64,000 nucleotides of DNA from Micromonospora pattaloongensis (GTDB lineage Bacteria; Actinomycetota; Actinomycetes; Mycobacteriales; Micromonosporaceae). The notes beneath the pieces were generated by a model, which did no database searches, was not told the origin of the DNA, and saw nothing but the letters and a program-made list of their open reading frames with translations. Shown here piece by piece: positions 27,169 to 33,878 of this stretch; position 1 is the first letter of the stretch, and each line of letters begins with the position of its first letter. The stretch lies in the NCBI RefSeq assembly GCF_900107255.1, contig NZ_FNPH01000009.1:1-64000 (forward strand). Reading direction: 5' to 3'. The position numbers and the translations under genes were made by a program.

Positions 27169-27459
27169 GAGTCGATGCTCCGGGCGCGACGGATGAGCGC
27201 GGTTCACCCGGGTCGGATGGTTGGCCACCCCCCTCCCGGCCGGGCCGGGCTCCGCCACCGCCGACGCGCCGCGACCGCGCGCCGGGCTCCTCCCCGCGTC
27301 GCGCGGGCACGTTAGTTCGCGGACGATCCGGGAACGCGGGGGCCGACGCGCCGGCCGGATCCTCCGGGGCCAGCCCGTCGGTCCCGCCCCACGCGGCGGC
27401 GCGTCCATTCCGCGATGCCTCGACCCCGGCGAGGCGACAGCGCCCGGAAGGGAACGGGT

Positions 27460-30171
27460 ATGCGCACAGCTGGTCAGGAAACCACCACGTGGCAACGGCC
27501 GTCACGACCGGCCGCGACGGTCCAGCCCGCCACACTCGCGTCGTCGACGCCGGCGGGCACCGCCGAGCCCGACGGGCTGCCGCTGCTGGCGTCCAAGCTG
27601 ACCGTGCCGGAGCCGCCCGCGGCCGTGGTGCTGCGGCCGCGACTGACGACGCTGCTCGACGCCGGCACGGGCGGCCCGGTGACGCTGGTCGCCGCCCCGG
27701 CGGGCTGGGGGAAGACGGTGCTGCTGTCGTCGTGGCTCGCCGCCGGCTACGCCCGGTTCCCGGCCGTGTGGATGACCGTCGAGCCCAGCGACCGCGGGCC
27801 GCGCTTCTGGTCGTACCTGCGCGCCGCGCTGAGCTCCGCGGTGCTGCCCCATCACGCGCAGCCCCCGGCGGCGCCGCCGCCGACCACCGCCGACGAGGCG
27901 TTCCTGCCCCGGCTGGCGGCCGCGGTGGCCGCGCTGCCCGAGCCCGTCGTGGTCATCCTGGACGACGTCCACCTCGTCGACGATCCGGGCGTGCTGCACG
28001 GACTCGAGTTCCTGCTGCGGCACGGCAACGGACGCCTCCGACTGGTCATCGCCGCTCGCACCGAGCCCGGCCTGCCGTTGCACCGGTGGCGGCTCACCGG
28101 CGAGCTGACCGAGTTGCGCGCCGCCGATCTGGCCTTCACCGAGCCGGAAACCGCGGAGCTGATCGTGCGGCACGGGCTGTCCCTACCCGGCCAGCTCGCC
28201 CGGGCGCTGCACGCCCGCACCGAGGGCTGGGCCGCGGGTGTCCGGCTGGCCGCCCTGGGGCTGCGGGCCGACCCCGACCCGGCCGGCTTCGTCGCCCGGT
28301 TCGGCGGCGACCAGGCCGGCGTCGCCGAGTACCTCACCGCCGAACTGCTCACCCCGCTGTCGCCGGAGGTACGCGACGTCCTGCTGCGCACCGCGGTGCT
28401 GCAGCGGCTGTGCGGGGATTCCGCGGACGCGCTGACCGGCCGGACGGACGGCGAGCGGGCGCTTGCCACCGCCGCCGGCGAGGCGACCGGGTTCGTCGTC
28501 CCGCTCAGCGGCGAACCCGGCTGGTACCGGTGCCACCCCCTCGTCGGCGACCTGCTGCACGCGCAACTGGTCCGGCAACGCCCCGACGACGTCCCCGAGC
28601 TGCACCGGCGGGCGGCGCGCTGGCACGCGGGACACGGGCTCCCGGGCGCCGCGCTGCGGCACGCGCTCGCCGGCGGCGACCGGGCCACCGCGGTCGGCGT
28701 GCTCGCGCGGCACTGGCCCGCCGTGCTGCTCTGCGGGCACGACGAGACGTTGCGGGCCCCGCTACCGGCCCCGGCGCCGGACGACACCGGGACGCTGCTC
28801 GCGCTCGCGTACGCCGCCGACCGGCTCGACGCCGGGGATCCAGCCGGTGCCGACGAGTACCTGCGGCGGGTGGACACGCACCCCACGGCGACGCCGGAGC
28901 TGGTGACCGGACACGTGCTCCGGGCGACCGCCGCCGGCGACCTGACCGAGGCGGTCCGCCGCGCGCACCAGCTGCGCGGACTCGGGCCCACCGACGCCGC
29001 CGTCGCCGGCCCCGCCGGTGTCATCGCGTTCGCCGCGCTCGGCGGCGCCCAACTGATCCGCGGCGAGCCGGCCGCCGCGCAGGCGACGCTGCGCACCGGG
29101 CTGGGCGAGGCGAACGACATCGGGTACGGGTGCGGCGCGCGGCTGTCCGGCGCGCGCCTCGCGCTGCTGCACGCCCTCGCCGGGCAGCTGCGGGTCGCCG
29201 ACGCGACCGCCCGCGCCGCGCTGGCCGTACCCGGCTGCCGCGGCCGCCGGTGCCCGTCGCACACCGCCGCCGCGCACCTCGCGCTCGCCGTCGTCGCGCA
29301 CGAGCGGGACGCCCGGAGCGAGGCGGCACGACACCTGCAGCGCGCCGCCGCGCTCGCCACCGAACCGGCGCTGGCCGCGCCGATCGCGATCGTCCGCGCC
29401 TGGCTGCTGCAGGCCGACGGGGAGCCCGGCCAAGCGGTGGAGGCGCTGCTGGCCGGCCGGCGCGAGCTCGACGCCGGCCAGCGCACCCGCCACCTCGACC
29501 AGTGGCTCTGCGCGACGGAGGCCGAGCTGCGGGGCGCCCGCGGCGAGACGGCGGCCGCGCGCGAGCTGGTGGCCGCGGCTCTGGCGGGATGCGACGGGCG
29601 CGACGACGCGCTGTCGGTGGCGCTGGCCCGGACGCACCTGCGCGCCGGTGACCCGGCCGCGGCCGCGGCGGCGCTGCCGGACTGGTCGACGCCGCCGCAC
29701 CAGCCGACACCGCTGGCGCTGCGGCTGGAGAGCGGACTGGTCGAGGCGCTGGCGGCGCACGGCCTCGGCGACCAGCGGCGGGCACACCAGATTCTGGAGC
29801 GTGTGCTGGAACTGGCCGAGCCGGACGGGCACCGCCGGGTCTTCACGCGCGGCCCGTCGACGTTGCGCACCCTGCTCGCTGAACATCTCGACCGCGGCAC
29901 CGCGCACCGGCCCACGATCGACGAGGTGATCGCCGCGACCGATCGGCGCCATGGCGAGCGGCGGCACGCCGCGCCGGCGGAGCCGTTGACCGAGCGGGAG
30001 CTGACCATCCTGCGTTACCTGCAGAGCACCCTGTCCAACGGCGAGATCGCCGCCGAGCTGTTCCTCTCGGTCAACACCGTGAAGACGCATGTGCGCAACA
30101 TCTACCAGAAGCTCGGCGCGCCGCGCCGACGCGAGGCGGTGCGGCGGGCGCGGGAGCTCCGGCTGCTCTGA
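27460..30171 (+). CDS. LAL-type LuxR regulator 1 (large ATPase, MalT-like)
   Basis: A 903-residue STAND/LAL regulator. A short basic N-terminus precedes the Walker A motif APAGWGKT (79-86), Walker B VVVILDDVH, sensor region RLRLVIAARTEPGLPLHRW, a winged-helix segment with RCHPLVGDLLHAQL, a long Ala-rich TPR-like region (about 420-820) and a C-terminal LuxR HTH (LTERELTILRYLQSTLSNGEIAAELFLSVNTVKTHVRNIYQKL). ATG 27460 is chosen because GGAAGGGAAC lies just upstream. A paralogue ending in the same eleven residues is encoded at 33879-36122. It probably responds to a nucleotide or small ligand and controls the flanking stress genes; inference. Confidence 0.93.
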   Translation: MRTAGQETTTWQRPSRPAATVQPATLASSTPAGTAEPDGLPLLASKLTVPEPPAAVVLRPRLTTLLDAGTGGPVTLVAAPAGWGKTVLLSSWLAAGYARFPAVWMTVEPSDRGPRFWSYLRAALSSAVLPHHAQPPAAPPPTTADEAFLPRLAAAVAALPEPVVVILDDVHLVDDPGVLHGLEFLLRHGNGRLRLVIAARTEPGLPLHRWRLTGELTELRAADLAFTEPETAELIVRHGLSLPGQLARALHARTEGWAAGVRLAALGLRADPDPAGFVARFGGDQAGVAEYLTAELLTPLSPEVRDVLLRTAVLQRLCGDSADALTGRTDGERALATAAGEATGFVVPLSGEPGWYRCHPLVGDLLHAQLVRQRPDDVPELHRRAARWHAGHGLPGAALRHALAGGDRATAVGVLARHWPAVLLCGHDETLRAPLPAPAPDDTGTLLALAYAADRLDAGDPAGADEYLRRVDTHPTATPELVTGHVLRATAAGDLTEAVRRAHQLRGLGPTDAAVAGPAGVIAFAALGGAQLIRGEPAAAQATLRTGLGEANDIGYGCGARLSGARLALLHALAGQLRVADATARAALAVPGCRGRRCPSHTAAAHLALAVVAHERDARSEAARHLQRAAALATEPALAAPIAIVRAWLLQADGEPGQAVEALLAGRRELDAGQRTRHLDQWLCATEAELRGARGETAAARELVAAALAGCDGRDDALSVALARTHLRAGDPAAAAAALPDWSTPPHQPTPLALRLESGLVEALAAHGLGDQRRAHQILERVLELAEPDGHRRVFTRGPSTLRTLLAEHLDRGTAHRPTIDEVIAATDRRHGERRHAAPAEPLTERELTILRYLQSTLSNGEIAAELFLSVNTVKTHVRNIYQKLGAPRRREAVRRARELRLL

Positions 30172-30185
30172 CACCCCGCCGATCG

Positions 30186-30213
30186 GGCGGGGCGTACGAC
30201 GGCCCGCCCCGCC
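30186..30213 (+). terminator. Weak hairpin between LAL regulator 1 and the BON gene
   Basis: Eight-bp inverted repeat GGCGGGGC/GCCCCGCC with a 12-base loop, 15 bp past the stop. It may attenuate read-through into the BON gene. Confidence 0.4.
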
Positions 30214-30256
30214 GCGCCGGCGCGCCCGCATCCGCCCAGACAGGAGGAGAGCACCG

Positions 30257-30940
30257 ATGACCACCGCGACCAGGACCCGCACCGATGAGGAGGTCCAGCG
30301 GGACGTCCTCGACGAGCTGCAGTGGGACGCCCGGGTGCAGCCCAACGAGATCGGCGTCGCCGTGCGCGACGGCGTGGTGACCCTGATGGGCTGGGTGGAC
30401 AACTACGGCAAGAAGTGGGCCGCGGAGCGGACCGCGCACCGGGTGCGCGGCGTCACGGCCGTCGCGAACGACGTCGAGGTCCGGCTGCCGAGCGCTCACC
30501 AGCGCACCGACACGGACATCGCCGCCGCGGCGACCGGGACGCTGGAGTGGGACGCGTTCGTGCCGATCGAGCGGCTCGACGTCACGGTGACGCGCGGTTG
30601 GCTCACCCTCAAGGGCGAGGTGGAGTGGGAGTTCCAGCGGCGCGCCGCGGAACAGTCGGTGCGTCGGCTGGCCGGCGTACGGGGCGTGACGAATCTGATC
30701 GCCGTGCAGCCGCGGATCAACCCCTCCCCCACCGAGCTGCGGCGGCGCCTGACCGACGCGTTGCGCCGCAGCGCCGAGACCGACCCGCGGCGGGTCACCG
30801 TCGACACCGACGGCGGCACGGTGCTCCTCGGGGGGACCGTGCGGTCCTGGGTGCACCGGGCAGAGGCGGAGCGCATCAGCTGGTGCGCTCCGGGCGTCAC
30901 CGCCGTGCAGAACGACATCACCGTGGACCCCGGGGCCTGA
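30257..30940 (+). CDS. Triple BON-domain protein
   Basis: A 227-residue soluble protein made of three BON domains (about 10-80, 85-155, 160-227). Each has the alpha-beta pattern with a V-x-L-x-G-x-V core: GVVTLMGWVDN, GWLTLKGEVEWEFQRRAAEQ and GTVLLGGTVRSWVHRAEAE. BON domains bind membranes or lipids and occur in osmotic-stress proteins such as OsmY. There is no signal peptide, so it may stay in the cytoplasm next to the membrane. AGGAGGAG precedes ATG 30257. The MscS channel gene follows 73 bp downstream on the same strand, and the pair suggests response to turgor or envelope stress. Confidence 0.9.
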   Translation: MTTATRTRTDEEVQRDVLDELQWDARVQPNEIGVAVRDGVVTLMGWVDNYGKKWAAERTAHRVRGVTAVANDVEVRLPSAHQRTDTDIAAAATGTLEWDAFVPIERLDVTVTRGWLTLKGEVEWEFQRRAAEQSVRRLAGVRGVTNLIAVQPRINPSPTELRRRLTDALRRSAETDPRRVTVDTDGGTVLLGGTVRSWVHRAEAERISWCAPGVTAVQNDITVDPGA

Positions 30941-31013
30941 GCGCGACCGGCATCCGCCGCCGCGCGCCGCGCCGACGGGCGTCCGCGTGCCGCCCTGAGT
31001 GGAGGTGACCCGC

Positions 31014-32108
31014 ATGTGGGGGCGTGCGGAGCTGCCGCGGCTCGTGCTCGTCACGGTGGCCGCCGTGGCATCGGCCCTGCTCGTGGCGCGGCTGTCCGGG
31101 ATCCTGGTACGCCGGGCGGCCCGCGGCCGTTACGCCCCGTTCCTCAACACCGTGCACAAGGAGTGCCACCGCCCCTGGACCGCGCTGCTGCTGGTCGCCG
31201 CGCTCTTCGCCGGGCTGCCGTTCTCCGGGCTGACCGGTCATCCCCGCCGGACGATGGGACACGTGCTGCTGCTGGCGCTGATCTACGCGGCGTCGTGGCT
31301 GGCGGTGCGGGTGCTGTTCGTCTTCGAGGAGACCGCCTACCGGCGGCTGCCCGTGGACATGGTGGACAATCGGCGCCGCCGGCGGGCACGCACGCAGATC
31401 GGCCTGCTGCGCCGGCTCACCGCTGTCATCATCACGATCGTCGCCCTCGCCGCCACCATGATGACGTTCTCGCAGCTGCGCGCGATCGGCGCGTCGTTGC
31501 TCGCCTCCGCCGGTATCGCCGGACTGGTCGCCGGGCTGGCCGCGCAGTCGCTGCTGGCGCACGTCTTCGCCGGGCTGCAGCTCGCCTTCAGCGAGCAGCT
31601 CCGCCTCGACGACGTCGTGGTGGTGGAGCAGGAGTGGGGCCGCATCGAGGAGATGCGGCTGACGTACGTGGTGGTGCGGGTCTGGGACGAACGACGCCTG
31701 GTCCTGCCGACCACCTACTTCACCACCACCCCGTTCCAGAACTGGACCCGCAACGAGGCGCAGGTCCTGGGGGCGGTCACCCTGCACGTGGACTTCACCG
31801 CGGACATGGAGGTGCTGCGCGCGGAGGCGAAGCGCATGGTCGAGACGTCGGCGCTGTGGGACCGGCGGGAATGGGTGATGCAGGTGGTCGACGCGACGCC
31901 CTGCACGATGTGCGTACGGGTGCTCGCCTCCGCCGCCGACGGCCCCAGCTCGTGGGACCTGCGCTGCGAGATCCGCGAGGGGCTGATCCGGTTCCTGCAC
32001 ACGCGGCATCCGCAGTGGCTGCCCCGCGAGCGCAGTCAACTGCTGGGCAGCGGCAACGGCACGGTGCGGGGCGTGGTCGCGGGCGGCACGGACGAGCCGC
32101 GCGCGTGA
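31014..32108 (+). CDS. MscS-family mechanosensitive channel
   Basis: A 364-residue membrane protein with four or so transmembrane helices. The pore-lining helix reads LRAIGASLLASAGIAGLVAGLAAQSLLAHVFAGLQLAFSEQL, with the Gly/Ala packing pattern of MscS TM3, followed by the beta domain (LDDVVVVEQEWGRIEEMRLTYVVVRVWDERRLVLPTTYF and PFQNWTR). ATG 31014 is preferred because GGAGGTG is eight bases upstream; a GTG at 30999 is in frame. It should release solutes on hypo-osmotic shock. It converges on the ClpN-like gene, nine bases away. Confidence 0.92.
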   Translation: MWGRAELPRLVLVTVAAVASALLVARLSGILVRRAARGRYAPFLNTVHKECHRPWTALLLVAALFAGLPFSGLTGHPRRTMGHVLLLALIYAASWLAVRVLFVFEETAYRRLPVDMVDNRRRRRARTQIGLLRRLTAVIITIVALAATMMTFSQLRAIGASLLASAGIAGLVAGLAAQSLLAHVFAGLQLAFSEQLRLDDVVVVEQEWGRIEEMRLTYVVVRVWDERRLVLPTTYFTTTPFQNWTRNEAQVLGAVTLHVDFTADMEVLRAEAKRMVETSALWDRREWVMQVVDATPCTMCVRVLASAADGPSSWDLRCEIREGLIRFLHTRHPQWLPRERSQLLGSGNGTVRGVVAGGTDEPRA

Positions 32109-32117
32109 ACGCGGACA

Positions 32118-32636
32118 TCACCAGGCGTCGGTGGTGGCCGAGCGATCGGCCGCGTCGGTGGTGGCTGAGCCATCGGCCGCGTCCGGACCGGCGTTCCGCC
32201 GTCGCCCGAGCGCCGCCCGGAACGCGTCGCGGGTCACCCCGTGCTCCGCGAGCCGCAGCCCGCCGGGCGTCCGTCCGTCCTCCCCGATCAGCGCCGCGAG
32301 CAGATGCTCCTCGTCGACGAGGTCATCGCCCAGCTCGTCGGCCTCCCGGCCTGCGGCCGCGACCAAACGGCGCAGCCGCGTGGTGAACAGCCGCTCGTCG
32401 GGCTCGGCATCGGCGCCGGGGACCCGCGGTCGCAGGGCGAGCTCCTCCTCGAGCTGCACGCGCAACGGGTCGGGGTCGGCACCGAGCTCGGCGACGAGCC
32501 GCGCCCCGCTCCGCCCCGGTTCCTCGACCAGCGCCAACAGCAGATGCTCGCCGTCCACCTCGGTGTTCTCAAGGCGTGCGGCCACGCGCCGGGCCGCATC
32601 CAGTGCCTCGCGCGCCTCCGGCGTCAACCGTTCCAT
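32118..32636 (-). CDS. Stand-alone Clp N-terminal-domain protein
   Basis: A 172-residue protein containing two Clp_N repeats (RLTPEAREALDAARRVAARLENTEVDGEHLLLALVEE and LFTTRLRRLVAAAGREADELGDDLVDEEHLLAALIGEDG) and no ATPase domain. In Clp chaperones this module binds substrates and adaptors; free-standing copies resemble ClpC-like adaptors or inhibitors. A Ser/Ala/Thr tail (about 150-172) is encoded by two 27-bp tandem repeats. ATG 32636 has GGGAGGCGG upstream. It is the last gene of a leftward trio with grpE and a DnaK-lid-like protein, so a proteostasis role is likely. Confidence 0.88.
   Translation of the reverse strand: MERLTPEAREALDAARRVAARLENTEVDGEHLLLALVEEPGRSGARLVAELGADPDPLRVQLEEELALRPRVPGADAEPDERLFTTRLRRLVAAAGREADELGDDLVDEEHLLAALIGEDGRTPGGLRLAEHGVTRDAFRAALGRRRNAGPDAADGSATTDAADRSATTDAW
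32127..32180. repeat. 27-bp tandem repeat, two copies
   Basis: Units 32127-32153 and 32154-32180 differ at 2 of 27 positions and encode repeats of SATTDAADR type at the C-terminus of the Clp_N protein. Length divisible by three keeps the frame. Confidence 0.85.
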
Positions 32637-32683
32637 GCCGCCTCCCCACCCGCTCGTCGACCACAGTGGATCATCGGTCACCC

Positions 32684-33196
32684 CTACGCAGGACCACCCG
32701 CCACCACCACCGCGGCCGGGCGCAGCCGCCACTCGCCGTCGCCGTACCCCGGACGCACGACGTGCAGGACCGTCCCGGCCGGCGCGTCGCTGTCGGTCTC
32801 CGGCAGTACGGCCACCACCTCGTGCGCGGCGGGCTCGAACGGCACCCCGGTCTCGTCGTGCCGGGGATAGCCGAGCTCCGCGAGCACCGCGACCGCCTCG
32901 TCACGCGCCGCGGCCAGGCCCTCGGCGAGCGCCCCGGCGTCGCCGCGCGGAAGCTCCAACGCGCGCTCGATCCGATCCAGCACCGGCAGCCAGGCCGCCA
33001 CCACCCGCGCCCGCTCGGCCACCCGCTCGGCGATGACCTGCCGCTCGTGCCGCGCACACACCCCTTCCAGCTCGGTCAACGCCTCGCGCAGTCGCTCCGC
33101 CACCGCGGCGAGCCCACCGTCGGGCGACGGCACCGCCCGCCGTGTCGTCGGCGCGCCGGGCTCGGGCCACACCGGGTCGGGTTGCTGGTGGCTCAT
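32684..33196 (-). CDS. grpE: GrpE-family nucleotide exchange factor
   Basis: A 170-residue GrpE-type cochaperone. A helical N-terminal part (about 25-105) leads to the beta domain with GVPFEPAAHEVVAVLPETDSDAPAGTVLHVVRPGYGDGEWRLRPAAVVV, which matches the GrpE C-terminal signature. GrpE normally drives ADP release from DnaK. Here no dnaK ATPase gene is adjacent; instead a DnaK-lid-like gene lies three bases upstream. GAGGTGAGCG precedes the ATG. It is probably a second, specialised GrpE; the housekeeping dnaK-grpE-dnaJ operon is expected elsewhere. Confidence 0.88.
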   Translation of the reverse strand: MSHQQPDPVWPEPGAPTTRRAVPSPDGGLAAVAERLREALTELEGVCARHERQVIAERVAERARVVAAWLPVLDRIERALELPRGDAGALAEGLAAARDEAVAVLAELGYPRHDETGVPFEPAAHEVVAVLPETDSDAPAGTVLHVVRPGYGDGEWRLRPAAVVVAGGPA

Positions 33197-33199
33197 CGC

Positions 33200-33523
33200 T
33201 CACCTCGGCCGGAAGTCCGCCTCGATCACGTCGTCCGCGGGCTCGTCGACCGGCTGCGACCGCTCGGAGCCCGCCGACACGGCGCCGCCCGGCTCCCCGG
33301 CCGGCGTCTCGCGGGCCAGCAGCGTCCGTTCGAGCTGCTGCAGCTCCGCCGCGAGCGTGCCGATCCGGTCCGCCGGCCCCTGCTCCCGGACGGCCTGCCG
33401 GGAGTCCTCGACGAGCAGCTCTGCGCGCGCCCGCTCATGCTCCGGCGCGGCCTCCGCGAGCTCCGCGAGGCGCCGCTCGACCTGCGATGCCAACGACTCC
33501 AGTTCGGTGCGGCCGTCACTCAT
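33200..33523 (-). CDS. DnaK C-terminal-lid-like protein without ATPase domain
   Basis: A 107-residue helical protein. Its pattern of Glu/Arg-rich helices (ESLASQVERRLAELAEA, then PEHERARAELLVEDSRQAV, then DRIGTLAAELQQLERTLLA) followed by a disordered linker and the ending DDVIEADFRPR closely resembles the lid subdomain and acidic DDVVDAEFEE-type tail of DnaK. No nucleotide-binding or substrate-binding domain precedes it: the sequence upstream on this strand is non-coding and then antisense to the LAL regulator. ATG 33523 is chosen because GGAGG lies nine bases upstream. It sits three bases before grpE, so the two are coupled. It is either a decayed hsp70 gene or a deliberate free lid; similarity was judged by eye. 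Confidence 0.65.
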   Translation of the reverse strand: MSDGRTELESLASQVERRLAELAEAAPEHERARAELLVEDSRQAVREQGPADRIGTLAAELQQLERTLLARETPAGEPGGAVSAGSERSQPVDEPADDVIEADFRPR

Positions 33524-33878
33524 CTGGCTCATCCTCCGGTGCTCGGCGCGGTGCGCGTGGATCGGCACGGCACGCCGCGGCCGCAGGCGCCGCGACGGAC
33601 CGGCGGGTCGAGGCGGTCTCCGTCGGGCCCATCATCGGCGGTGTCGGGGTGAGCCGGACTCGCCCCCGGCGGGTGACGCTCTGGCGGCGCCGGCAACTGC
33701 GACGAGCCGCCGGCGGCCGCCCCACCACCGTGGTAGCTTCAGTCGCGTTGCCAGCCGCGCCGCTCGACACGGCGGTTGGCGGAGGGGGTACCGGACCTCC
33801 CCCGATCGCCGCGACGCGCACCGCAGCACGTGCAGGGCATGGTCGTCGACATGGTTCGTCTCCGCGGGGGTGGGACGA
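33524..33878. other. Divergent intergenic region before LAL regulator 2
   Basis: No gene supported in 355 bp. It must hold promoters for the leftward chaperone operon and the rightward regulator; a possible -10 (TAGCTT) follows the near-palindrome CCACCGTGGTAG at 33726-33737. GC content stays high throughout. Confidence 0.5.

Noticed and set aside
27852-30008. 718-codon minus-strand frame opposite LAL regulator 1
   Set aside because: Ser/Arg/Pro-rich composition and no start context; it mirrors the codon bias of the real regulator gene.
33033-33878. Upstream extension of LAL regulator 2 by 282 codons
   Set aside because: The extension is Ser/Arg-rich and lies antisense to the lid-like and grpE genes; the family sequence begins after 33879.
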